Part shown: piece after piece, positions 24,443 to 32,167 of the stretch
Numbering within the stretch: position 1 is the first letter of the stretch
How the letters are laid out: every line of letters begins with the position of its first letter
NCBI RefSeq assembly: GCF_008369065.1
Contig: NZ_VDFC01000004.1
Coordinates: forward strand, 16,939 to 51,295
Source of the DNA: Streptomyces apricus
GTDB taxonomy: Bacteria > Actinomycetota > Actinomycetes > Streptomycetales > Streptomycetaceae
Direction: 5' to 3'
Length of the DNA stretch: 34,357 nt
Notes under the pieces: generated by a model
Database searches by the model: none
What the model was told of the DNA's origin: nothing
Seen by the model: only the letters and a program-made list of their open reading frames with translations
Position numbers and translations under genes: made by a program

Positions 24443-25102
24443 TCAGGCGCGGCGGCGCGCGTCGTCGAGGTAGCGCAGCACCGCCGCGACCCGCCGGTCC
24501 ACCTGGTCGGCGGGCGACAGGTCGAGCTTGGCGAAGATGCTGCGGATGTGCTTGTGGACGGCGCCCTCCGTGACGACGAGGCGTTCCGCGATCGCCCCGT
24601 TGCCCAGCCCCTCCGCCATCAGCGCGAGCACGTCGCGCTCGCGCGGGCTGAGCCGTTCCAGGCGCGTGTCCTGGCGGGTGCGGGTGAAGAGCTGCGCGAC
24701 GACCTCCGGGTCGATGGCCGTCCCGCCGGACGCCACCCGGTTCAGTGCGTCCAGGAACTCCTCCACCCGTCCGACCCGCTCCTTGAGCAGGTAGCCGAGC
24801 CCGGTGACCCCGCCCACCAGCAGCTCGGTGGCGAAGGACTGCTCGACGTACGCCGAGAGCACCAGGACCGCCAGGTCGGGCCGTCGCCGACGGGCCTCCA
24901 CGGCCGCGACGATCCCCTCGTCGGTGTGCGTCGGCGGCATCCGCACGTCGAGGATGGCGACGTCCGGCTTGTGGGTGTCGATGGCGTCGAGGACGCCGTC
25001 GGCGGTGCCCGCGGTGGCCACCACGTCGAGGCCCTCGGCGCGCAGCAGCAGCGCGAGCCCCTCCCGCAGCAGCGCGTCGTCCTCGGCGATCACAATCCGC
25101 AT
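24443..25102 (-). CDS. NarL/FixJ-type response regulator
   Basis: A 219-residue two-component response regulator. The receiver domain (1-120) has acidic Asp8-Asp9 and phosphoacceptor Asp52 in AILDVRMPPTHTDEG, a Thr/Ser switch in VLVLSAYVEQ and Lys in YLLKERV. The LuxR-type HTH domain (about 150-210) reads LSPRERDVLALMAEGLGNGA then VTEGAVHKHIRSIFAKLDL. The histidine kinase gene overlaps its start by 13 bases, so the two are translated together. It is divergent from the ABC transporter operon, which it probably controls. Confidence 0.95.
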   Translation of the reverse strand: MRIVIAEDDALLREGLALLLRAEGLDVVATAGTADGVLDAIDTHKPDVAILDVRMPPTHTDEGIVAAVEARRRRPDLAVLVLSAYVEQSFATELLVGGVTGLGYLLKERVGRVEEFLDALNRVASGGTAIDPEVVAQLFTRTRQDTRLERLSPRERDVLALMAEGLGNGAIAERLVVTEGAVHKHIRSIFAKLDLSPADQVDRRVAAVLRYLDDARRRA

Positions 25103-26400
25103 GGCAGTTCCACCTTCAGGGTCGTCGGGCCGCCGGGCGGGCTGGCCAGTTCGAGGGTGCCGTCGTGGGCCGCGATCCGGTTGCGGATCCCGGTGAGCCC
25201 GGAGCCGCCTTTTTCGTCGGCGCCGCCCCGGCCGTCGTCGGTGACGTCCAGCAGGAGCCAGCCGCCGCGGCTGCGCACCGTGACGGACGCCTGCCGCGCC
25301 CCGCTGTGCTTGGCGATGTTCGTCAGCGTCTCGGCCACCACGAAGTAGGCGGTCGCCTCCACGGACGCCGCGCACCGCCCGGGCGCCTCGACGTCGATCC
25401 GGCAGGGCACCGGGCAGCTCGCGGCGAGCCCGGTGAGCGCGCCCGCGAGCCCGCGGTCGGCCAGGACGGGCGGCAGGATGCCCCGGGCCACCGAGCGCAG
25501 CTCGGCCAGGGCCTGCTCGGCGGCGCTCTGGGCGCGCTCCAGGAGTTCCTCGGCGCCCGCCGGGTCGCGGGCCACCATACGGCGCGCGGCGCCCAGCAGC
25601 ACGGTGACGGTGACGATCCGGTTCTGGGTGCCGTCGTGCAACGAGCGCTCGATGCGCCGCAGTTCGGTGGCGTGGGCGTCCAGGGCGGCCGCCCGGGTGG
25701 CGGTGAGTTCCGCGACGCGCAGGGACAGGTCGGTGTCGGGTCCGGCCGCGAGGAGGGTGCGGCCGGGCCGCGCCTGGAGCCGGGCCATGCCGGGGGCGAG
25801 GCCCAGGATGATGGCGGTCCAGCCGAGCCCCAGCAGGCCGGCGGCCAGCGCGTCGGTCCACGTCTGCGCGACCCCGATGCCCAGGGACGTACTGGTCGCG
25901 CCCTCCGGGAGCAGGCGCCAGTACAGCGGGAACGCGACGTCGCGCACGGCCAGCACCGGGAGCAGCGCGCCGGCGAGGCCCAGCAGCAGGCCGAGCGAGG
26001 CGTGCCGGACCAGCCAGCGCAGTTCGCGCCGTGTGGTCGGGTCGACGAGGGCCAGGCGCAGCCGGGTCGGTGCCGGGTCCGGGCCGATGACCTCGGGGCC
26101 GTGCCGGGCGAGCCGGCGGCGTTCGCGTCCGGCCAGCGCGTGCAGGGCCCGCAGGGTGACCGGGGCCATGAGCAGCCCGATCCCCGCGAGGGAGGCCACG
26201 GCGGTCACGGCCGTCCCGGCCAGGACGAGGAGCGCCAGCAGCGCCGTGCGGAACCCGCCGACGAGCTCCCTCAGCGCGGCGCCGGCCGCGCCGGCGGTCC
26301 GCACGGCGGTGACCCCGATCCCGGGCCTGTCCGCGGGCCCGTGCCCGGGCGGCCCCTGGGTCCTGTCCGCGGGCCCGCCCGCATCGCTGGAGGCCGGCAT
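25090..26400 (-). CDS. DesK/NarX-type sensor histidine kinase
   Basis: A 436-residue membrane sensor kinase. About four hydrophobic spans lie in the first half (for example TALLALLVLAGTAVTAVASL, LGLLLGLAGALLPVLAV and DALAAGLLGLGWTAIILGL), then the HisKA_3 phosphoacceptor region RIERSLHDGTQNRIV with the conserved His. The HATPase_c region has an N box (VVAETLTNIAKHSGA) and a G box (DDGRGGADEKGGSGLTGIRNRI). ATG 26400 is preferred because GGGAGGG is 5 bases upstream; the frame extends to 26637 but those residues are Arg/Pro-rich and unlike the family. It overlaps the response regulator gene by 13 bases. Confidence 0.9.
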   Translation of the reverse strand: MPASSDAGGPADRTQGPPGHGPADRPGIGVTAVRTAGAAGAALRELVGGFRTALLALLVLAGTAVTAVASLAGIGLLMAPVTLRALHALAGRERRRLARHGPEVIGPDPAPTRLRLALVDPTTRRELRWLVRHASLGLLLGLAGALLPVLAVRDVAFPLYWRLLPEGATSTSLGIGVAQTWTDALAAGLLGLGWTAIILGLAPGMARLQARPGRTLLAAGPDTDLSLRVAELTATRAAALDAHATELRRIERSLHDGTQNRIVTVTVLLGAARRMVARDPAGAEELLERAQSAAEQALAELRSVARGILPPVLADRGLAGALTGLAASCPVPCRIDVEAPGRCAASVEATAYFVVAETLTNIAKHSGARQASVTVRSRGGWLLLDVTDDGRGGADEKGGSGLTGIRNRIAAHDGTLELASPPGGPTTLKVELPCGL

Positions 26401-26626
26401 CCGCACCCTCCCTCTCCGTCCGACGACCCGGTCGCGGCGGCCGGTCAGCAGCCCGACCGCCGTCGAGGAGGAGCGTAGAGGTACAGCCTGCTGTACCCCC
26501 ATCCGGGCTGCTGGCGGGCTCGGCCGGCCGGGGTCGCGATCCGTAGTTTCGGTGGCACGGCGACGGGACCCGATCAGGGTTCTCAGCCCACGAGACCGTG
26601 CACCCGAGACCGTGAAGAGGACAGCC

Positions 26627-26974
26627 ATGACGACCACGGACCCCTACCGCTTCGAGGGCGGCGCCGAGAACCCGTACGCGAACGGCCCGTACGCGAGCAG
26701 CCCGTACCCGAGCGGCCCGTACGCGGACAACCCGTACGCGAGCGGCCCGTACACCGCCGGTCCGTCCACCGCGGGGCCGGACGCCGGCCGGGACGGCGTC
26801 ACCAGGGACGGCGTCGTGCGGACGGTGCTGTGGCTGCTGCTGGTCGTCAGTACCGTCGGCAACATGGCGGCCTCCTTCGGCGCCGCCTCCACGCAGGTCC
26901 ACCTGGTCTGCGGCGCGGTCACCGCCCTGTGCGCGACGGTGCTCGTCGTCCGGCACCTGCGGGGCCGGCGATGA
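26627..26974 (+). CDS. Small Tyr/Pro-rich membrane protein of the ABC operon
   Basis: A 115-residue protein. Residues 15-45 are a tandem repeat built on NPYASGPYA-type five-residue units; two membrane spans follow (about 64-82, VRTVLWLLLVVSTVGNM, and 92-109, HLVCGAVTALCATVLVV). GAAGAGG lies 6 bases before ATG 26627. Its stop overlaps the start of the ABC ATPase gene (ATGA), so it is translationally coupled to the transporter and is probably a transporter- or sensor-associated accessory protein. No family is recognised; the role is inferred from position only. It is divergent from the histidine kinase. Confidence 0.85.
   Translation: MTTTDPYRFEGGAENPYANGPYASSPYPSGPYADNPYASGPYTAGPSTAGPDAGRDGVTRDGVVRTVLWLLLVVSTVGNMAASFGAASTQVHLVCGAVTALCATVLVVRHLRGRR
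26669..26755 (+). repeat. 15-base tandem repeat within the small membrane protein gene
   Basis: About six imperfect units of the type AGCGGCCCGTACGCG. They are in frame and encode the SGPYA/NPYAS units, so they are a coding minisatellite rather than a CRISPR array (there are no spacers). Confidence 0.75.
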
Positions 26975-27729
26975 GCGGCTTCCCCGCGGGCACCGCCCGC
27001 CCGGCGCAGGCGGCCCCCGCCATCACCCTGACCGGCGTCAGCAAGACGTACGCGGGAGGCGTCCGCGCCCTCGACGACGTGTCGCTGACCGTGGCGCACG
27101 GCACGTTCCTCGCCGTGATGGGGCCCTCGGGCTCCGGCAAGAGCACGCTGATGCACTGCGCCGCCGGACTCGACACCCCCACCGCGGGGAGCATCCGCAT
27201 CGGCGACCGCGAGATCGCGGGCCTGAACGAGACCCGCCGCACCGAACTGCGCCGCGAGCACATCGGGTTCGTCTTCCAGTCCTACAACCTGGTCCCCGCA
27301 CTCAGCGTCGCCGACAACATCACCCTGCCGCTGCGGCTCGCGGGGCGCGCCCCCGACCACCGGTGGCTGCGGACGCTGGTGGAGCGGGTCGGCCTCGCCG
27401 ACCGGCTCGCGCACCGGCCCGCCGAGCTCTCCGGCGGTCAGCAGCAGCGGGCGGCGATCGTACGGGCCCTGGTGGCGAAGCCCGCCGTGGTGTTCGCCGA
27501 CGAGCCGACCGGCGCCCTGGACCTGCGCAGCGCCCACGAGGTGCTGGGCCTGCTGCGCGAACTCGTCGACGAACTGCGCCAGACGGTGGTGATGGTCACC
27601 CACGACCCGGCCGCCGCCGCCCAGGCGCACCGCGCGCTGGTGATGGCCGACGGCTGTGTGGTCGACACCCTGGACCGGCCCACCGCCCCCGAACTGGCCG
27701 ACCGCCTCGTCAAGCTGGGAGAGGTCTAG
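26971..27729 (+). CDS. ABC transporter ATP-binding protein (MacB/LolD type)
   Basis: A 252-residue ATPase with Walker A GPSGSGKST (about 51-59), Q loop FVFQSYNLVPALSVADN, signature LSGGQQQR, Walker B VVFADEPTG and the His switch VTHD. The FQSYNLVPALSV and DEPTGALD segments are characteristic of the lipoprotein/antimicrobial-peptide (MacB, LolD, BceA) subfamily paired with FtsX-like permeases, as here. ATG 26971 overlaps the stop of the preceding gene, and the permease begins 4 bases after its stop. It energises the permease at the cytoplasmic membrane. Confidence 0.96.
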   Translation: MSGFPAGTARPAQAAPAITLTGVSKTYAGGVRALDDVSLTVAHGTFLAVMGPSGSGKSTLMHCAAGLDTPTAGSIRIGDREIAGLNETRRTELRREHIGFVFQSYNLVPALSVADNITLPLRLAGRAPDHRWLRTLVERVGLADRLAHRPAELSGGQQQRAAIVRALVAKPAVVFADEPTGALDLRSAHEVLGLLRELVDELRQTVVMVTHDPAAAAQAHRALVMADGCVVDTLDRPTAPELADRLVKLGEV

Positions 27730-27733
27730 AACC

Positions 27734-30337
27734 ATGCTGCATCTCGCGGTCCGTATGGCGGGCCACCGCATCACCGCCCTGCTGGCGGTGGCGTTCGCGG
27801 TGCTCGGCGGCGCGGCGCTGATCACCGGCACCGGGATCCTGGCCGAGTCGGGCCTGCGCTCCCAGCTGCCGGCCGGGCGCCTGGCCGGCGCGGACGTCGT
27901 GGTCTCCACCGACCAGAGCTTCCACCCTGCCGGGGACCTGCCGATCGCGCTCCCGGAGCGGGGCACGGTCCCGGCCGCGCTGGCCGGCCGCCTCGCCGGA
28001 CTGCCCGGTGTCACGGCCGCGGTGGGCGACGTGAGCTTCCCGGCCGCCGTGCTGGACGGCGACGGCCGGGTCGTACCGGCCGCGGAGCCGCAGGCGGCCG
28101 GACACGGCTGGTCCTCGACGAAGCTGCTCGCGGATGCCGGGGTCGACGGTTCCGCGCCGGCCGGCGCCGGCGACGTGGCGCTCGACGGCGCGACCGCGCG
28201 GGCCGCGGGGGTCCGCGCGGGCGACCGGGTCGAGGTCGTCGCGGCCGGGCGGCCCGCCGCCGCGTACCGCGTCACGGCGGTGGTCGACGCCCCGGACGCC
28301 GGCATCCTCTTCGCCGACCGGACGGCCCTGCGGCTGTCCGGCCGCGCGGACGCGGGGTCCGCGGCCGGGCCGCGTGCCGGGACCGTGGACCTGGTCGGCC
28401 TGCGCACCGAGCCGGGCGCCGCCTCCTCGGTGGCCGCCGCGGCCCGCGGCATCGTCGCGGACGCCAATGCCAAGGGCGGGGACGCGGGCAAGGGCGCCGG
28501 TGTCCGCGGCGACCTCGTCGTCTCCACCGGCTCCGACCGCGGCGACATCGCCTCCCCCGGCGCGGGCGCCTCCCGTTCCCTGCTGATCCTGCTCGCCGGT
28601 TCGCTCGCCGGGATCGTCGTGCTGATCATCGGGTTCGTGATGGCGAGCGCGCTGGCCGTGTCGATCGGCAGCCAGCGCCGCGACCTGGCCCTGATGCGGG
28701 CCGTCGGCGCGACGCCCCGGCAGATCCGGCGGCTGGCGGCCGGTCAGGCCTCGCTCATCGCCGCCGTGGCGGCCGCGCCCGGGATCGGCCTCGGCTACCT
28801 GCTGGCCGGGCGGTTCCGGGAGATGCTGGTCGACCGCGCGGTGATCCCGGAGAGCCTGCCGCTCACCTACGGCCCGCTGCCCGCGCTCGCCACCGTCCTG
28901 CTCCTCGGCATCGGCGTGCAGGTGTCGGCCCGCGGCGCCGCGTGGCGCACCTCGCGCATGCCGGCCACCGAGGCGGTCGCCGAGTCGCGCAGCGAGCCCC
29001 GTACCCCGTCGAAGGTCCGCGCCCGCGCCGGGCTGCTGCTGATCGCCGGCGCCATGACGCTCTCGGCGGTCCCGCTGCTGAACCGCACGGTCCTCGGCGC
29101 GGCGGCCACCTCGATGGCCGGCATCATCGGCGCGATCGGCCTGGCGCTGGCGGGCCCCGCCCTGGTCAAGGCGGTCGGCGACACGGCCGCCCGGCGGCTG
29201 CGGCCCGGGGTCTCGGCGCCCACCTGGCTGGCGGTGGCCAACATCCGCGGGTACGCGCTGCGCCTGTCGGGGGTCGTCAGCGCCCTCGCGATGGCGGTGG
29301 TGTTCGTGCTCACCTACGTCTTCGCCCAGACGACCGTCATGAGCGCCACCGCGCAGGACACCCGCGCCGGCACCCTGGCCCAGCAGCGGCTGAGCGCGCC
29401 CGGCCTCGGCGGGCTGCCGGCCGGCACCCTGGCCGACGTGGCGAGGACCGACGGCGTACGGGCGGCGGCCCCGGTGGGCAGCACGACGGTCGTGTGGACG
29501 TACGAGATGTTCGGCGAGCCGGAGACCGAGTCGAGCGCGGCGACGATCCTGACCCCGGCCGCGCCGGGCGTCCTGGACCTCGGCGTGCGCGACGGCAGCC
29601 TGGCCCGGCTCACCGGGGACACGGTCGCCGTCAGCAGCGACGTCGCCCGCTCCCGCGACGCCGGTGTCGGCCGCCGGATCACCCTGGTCCTCGGGGACGG
29701 CGCCACGGTCGACGCGGAGGTCGTCGCCGTCTACGACCGCGGCCTGGGCTTCGGCCCGGTCGTCCTCTCCCACGACCTCGCCGCCGGCCACACCACCGCC
29801 GGCCTCGACCAGAGCGTCCTCGTCCGCACCGACGGCACCGACGCCGCCGGCCGCGCCCTCGCCGCGTTCGCCGGGTCCCGCCCCGGGCTGGTCCTGGAGC
29901 CCACCGACACCGGGACCGGCGACAGCCTCGACGACGCCCCGGCGACGGTCTGGATCAACCTGGCGACCGTCGTCGTGCTCCTCGGCTACCTGCTGCTGAG
30001 CATCGCCAACAAGCTGGTCGCGACGACCGCCCAGCGGCGCAACGAGATCGCCGCGCTGCGGCTCAACGGCACGACCCCGCGCCAGGTCCTGGCGATGATG
30101 CGGCGCGAGGCCGCGGTGATCGGCGCCGCCGCGCTCGGCACCGGGGTGCTGCTGTCGGCGGTCCCGCTCGCGCTGCTCGGCCTCGGTTTCCTGGACCGGC
30201 CCTGGCCGGACGGCCCGGTGTGGCTGCTCCCGGCCGTCGCACTGACCGTGCTGTGCACGGCCTTCGCCACGGTGGAGCTCCCCACCCGGCAGGCCCTGCG
30301 CACGGCCCCGGCCCACGCGCTGTCGGCCCGCGAGTAG
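27734..30337 (+). CDS. FtsX-like ABC transporter permease
   Basis: An 867-residue permease with about ten membrane segments in two FtsX-type blocks. An N-terminal span (about 11-37) precedes a large extracytoplasmic domain (about 40-285). Spans then cluster near 288-320, 358-380, 400-420, 453-475 and 480-500, and a second set begins near 525-550. After a second external domain (about 555-755), three spans end the protein, with ANKLVATTAQRRNEIAALRLNGTTPRQV linking them. The halves share the QRRxEIAxLRxxGxTPRQ motif, also seen as SQRRDLALMRAVGATPRQI. It forms a transporter with the preceding ATPase. Control by the divergent two-component system suggests response to an envelope-active compound, which is an inference. 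Confidence 0.94.
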   Translation: MLHLAVRMAGHRITALLAVAFAVLGGAALITGTGILAESGLRSQLPAGRLAGADVVVSTDQSFHPAGDLPIALPERGTVPAALAGRLAGLPGVTAAVGDVSFPAAVLDGDGRVVPAAEPQAAGHGWSSTKLLADAGVDGSAPAGAGDVALDGATARAAGVRAGDRVEVVAAGRPAAAYRVTAVVDAPDAGILFADRTALRLSGRADAGSAAGPRAGTVDLVGLRTEPGAASSVAAAARGIVADANAKGGDAGKGAGVRGDLVVSTGSDRGDIASPGAGASRSLLILLAGSLAGIVVLIIGFVMASALAVSIGSQRRDLALMRAVGATPRQIRRLAAGQASLIAAVAAAPGIGLGYLLAGRFREMLVDRAVIPESLPLTYGPLPALATVLLLGIGVQVSARGAAWRTSRMPATEAVAESRSEPRTPSKVRARAGLLLIAGAMTLSAVPLLNRTVLGAAATSMAGIIGAIGLALAGPALVKAVGDTAARRLRPGVSAPTWLAVANIRGYALRLSGVVSALAMAVVFVLTYVFAQTTVMSATAQDTRAGTLAQQRLSAPGLGGLPAGTLADVARTDGVRAAAPVGSTTVVWTYEMFGEPETESSAATILTPAAPGVLDLGVRDGSLARLTGDTVAVSSDVARSRDAGVGRRITLVLGDGATVDAEVVAVYDRGLGFGPVVLSHDLAAGHTTAGLDQSVLVRTDGTDAAGRALAAFAGSRPGLVLEPTDTGTGDSLDDAPATVWINLATVVVLLGYLLLSIANKLVATTAQRRNEIAALRLNGTTPRQVLAMMRREAAVIGAAALGTGVLLSAVPLALLGLGFLDRPWPDGPVWLLPAVALTVLCTAFATVELPTRQALRTAPAHALSARE

Positions 30338-30354
30338 GGGCAGGCCGGGGCGGG

Positions 30355-30388
30355 GGTGTGGGCCGGGAGGTACCTCCCGGCCCACACC
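30355..30388. terminator. 34-bp perfect palindrome, bidirectional terminator
   Basis: Centred on GGTACC at 30371/30372, 17 base pairs on each side match without a mismatch (GGTGTGGGCCGGGAGGT and its complement). It fills most of the 55 bases between the permease stop and the acyl-CoA synthetase stop, so it can end transcription from both sides. Confidence 0.8.
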
Positions 30389-30392
30389 TCCC

Positions 30393-32075
30393 TCAACCCC
30401 GCCCGCGCAGCTCGCCCTTGAGGACCTTCCCGCTCGCGTTGCGCGGCAGGGCGCCGACGAACTCGACCGTCCGCGGCACCTTGTAGTTGGCCATCTCGCG
30501 GCGCGCCCAGGCGATCAGGTCGTCGCCGGTGAGGGGCGCGTCCGGGCGGCGCACGACGTACGCCCGGCCGACCTCGCCGAGCCGCGCGTCCGGGACGCCG
30601 ACCACCGCCACGTCCGCGACGTCCGGGTGCAGGCCGAGCAGCTGCTCTATCTCCGCCGGGTACGCGTTGAAGCCGCCGACGACGAACATGTCCTTGATGC
30701 GGTCGGTGATCCGCAGGTTGCCCGCCTCGTCCAGGACGCCGATGTCGCCCGTGCGGAGCCAGCCGTCCGGGGTGAGGGCCTCCGCGGTGGCCGGGGCGTC
30801 CTCGTAGTAGCCGCGCATGACGTTGAAGCCGCGGACCAGGACCTCGCCCGGGGTGCCCGGGGCGAGCGCCGCGCCCGCGGGGTCCACCACCTTCACCTCG
30901 GTGCCGGGGATCGCCCGCCCCGACGTTGCCGCGATGACCCCCGGCGCGTCGCTGCGGCGGCACATGGAGACGATCCCGCTCGCCTCGGAGAGGCCGTAGG
31001 CGGTGAGGACCGTGTCCACACCCAGCTCCCGCCGCAGCCGTTCCACCAGGCGCAGCGGCACCACCGCGGCGCCGGTGACGACCAGGCGCAGGGCCGAGAG
31101 GTCGTACGCGTCGCGGTGCGGGTGGTCCAGGAGGGACTGGTGGAGGGTGGGCGGCCCCGGCAGCACCGAGATGCGCTCCGCGGCGATGTTGGCCAGCGCC
31201 GTGCCGACGTCGAACACGGGCTGCGGGACGATCGTCGCGCCCCGCATCAGACAGGCCAGGACGCCCGCCTTGTAGCCGAAGGTGTGGAAGAAGGGGTTCA
31301 CGACGAGGTAGCGGTCGCCCTCGCGCAGTCCGGCCAGGTCGCACCACACGTCGTACGCCCGCAGGGTCTGCGCGTGGGTGATCACCGCGCCCTTGGGCCG
31401 GCCCGTGGTGCCCGAGGTGAAGACGATGTCGCAGGGGGCGGCGGGGTCGAGGGCCGCGATGCCCGCCCGCACCTGTTCCGGCTCCGTCCCGTCCCCGCTC
31501 GCCAGGAACTCCTTCCAGGTCGCCCAGGCCTTCCACGCGCCGCGGGTCCGGCCGGCCTCCCGGGTACTGGGGCCGGCCTCCCGGGTACGGGGGCCGGCCG
31601 GGGCGACGTCGGGGGCGTCGTCGGAGAGGACCACCACCTGCTCCAGGTGCGGCAGCCCCGGCAGGGGGCGCTCGCCGGCCGGCCCCTCCGCGCAGGCGCG
31701 CCGCAGTGCGGCCACGTACGAGGTGCCGAGGAAGGTGCCCGTCACGAACAGCAGCTTCGTACGGCTCCTGGCCAGCACGTACGCCGCCTCCGCGCCCTTG
31801 AAGCGCGTGTTCAGCGGGACCAGGACCGCGCCCGCCGACACCGCGCCGAGCGAGCACACGATCCAGTCGAGGGTGTTGGGCGCCCAGACGCCCACGCGGT
31901 CGCCGGGCTCCACGCCGTTCGCCAGGCAGGCCGCCGCCGCGCGTTCCACCCGGTCGCCCAGCTCCGCGTAGGTGATCCGGGTGCGGCCCTCGACGACCGC
32001 CTCCACGTCCGCGTACCGCCCGGCCGCCGCCCGGACGAGTCCCGGGACCGTGCCCCACTCCAAGTCACCGCGCAC
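30393..32075 (-). CDS. Fatty-acid/acyl-CoA synthetase (FadD-type, AMP-binding)
   Basis: A 560-residue acyl-adenylate/CoA ligase. The adenylate-forming motif FTSGTTGRPKGAV lies near residues 219-231, then VNPFFHTFGYKAG, YGLSEASG, GWLRTGDIG, and the C-terminal ALPRNASGKVLKGELR with the catalytic Lys. It activates a carboxylic acid to its CoA thioester; FadD3-like or cyclohexane/steroid-acid ligases share this pattern, but the substrate is unknown. GTG 32075 is chosen (VRGDLEWGTVPGL) with GGGGAGG 6 bases upstream; the frame continues to 32141 through the operators. A direct duplication of 21 bases at 31550-31588 (18 bases identical) encodes two TREAG units, probably a surface loop insertion. Two CTGAC-N5-GTCAG operators lie between it and the divergent thiolase-like gene. 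Confidence 0.92.
   Translation of the reverse strand: MRGDLEWGTVPGLVRAAAGRYADVEAVVEGRTRITYAELGDRVERAAAACLANGVEPGDRVGVWAPNTLDWIVCSLGAVSAGAVLVPLNTRFKGAEAAYVLARSRTKLLFVTGTFLGTSYVAALRRACAEGPAGERPLPGLPHLEQVVVLSDDAPDVAPAGPRTREAGPSTREAGRTRGAWKAWATWKEFLASGDGTEPEQVRAGIAALDPAAPCDIVFTSGTTGRPKGAVITHAQTLRAYDVWCDLAGLREGDRYLVVNPFFHTFGYKAGVLACLMRGATIVPQPVFDVGTALANIAAERISVLPGPPTLHQSLLDHPHRDAYDLSALRLVVTGAAVVPLRLVERLRRELGVDTVLTAYGLSEASGIVSMCRRSDAPGVIAATSGRAIPGTEVKVVDPAGAALAPGTPGEVLVRGFNVMRGYYEDAPATAEALTPDGWLRTGDIGVLDEAGNLRITDRIKDMFVVGGFNAYPAEIEQLLGLHPDVADVAVVGVPDARLGEVGRAYVVRRPDAPLTGDDLIAWARREMANYKVPRTVEFVGALPRNASGKVLKGELRGRG
31550..31588 (-). repeat. Short direct repeat (two 18-base copies, period 21)
   Basis: GGCCGGCCTCCCGGGTAC occurs at 31550-31567 and again at 31571-31588, in frame within the acyl-CoA synthetase gene. 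It encodes repeated TREAG units and looks like slipped-strand expansion. Confidence 0.7.
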
Positions 32076-32096
32076 AGCGGGCCTCCCCACCACTAG

Positions 32097-32111
32097 CTGA
32101 CTGTCCGTCAG
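32097..32111. promoter_or_regulatory. Operator copy E: CTGAC-TGTCC-GTCAG
   Basis: 5-bp perfect arms with a 5-base centre, 21 bases before the acyl-CoA synthetase start and about 56 bases before the thiolase-like start. It is the same CTGAC-N5-GTCAG pattern as the copies near 15792 and 19049. Confidence 0.7.
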
Positions 32112-32123
32112 ATTAGCGGTAGC

Positions 32124-32138
32124 CTGACGCACTGTCAG
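32124..32138. promoter_or_regulatory. Operator copy F: CTGAC-GCACT-GTCAG
   Basis: Second copy in the same divergent promoter, centres 27 bases apart from copy E. The two lie between the start codons at 32075 and 32168, so a repressor bound here could block both transcripts. Confidence 0.7.
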
Positions 32139-32167
32139 CATTCGCGGACCGGGGCGGAGGCGTGCCC

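Noticed and set aside
26669..26755. Tandem DNA repeat considered as a CRISPR or regulatory array
   Set aside because: Units are contiguous, 15 bases, in frame and encode a Tyr/Pro repeat; there are no spacers or cas genes.
27028..27041. CTGAC-CGGC-GTCAG within the ABC ATPase gene
   Set aside because: The spacer is 4 rather than 5 bases and it lies inside coding sequence, so it was not counted with the operator copies.
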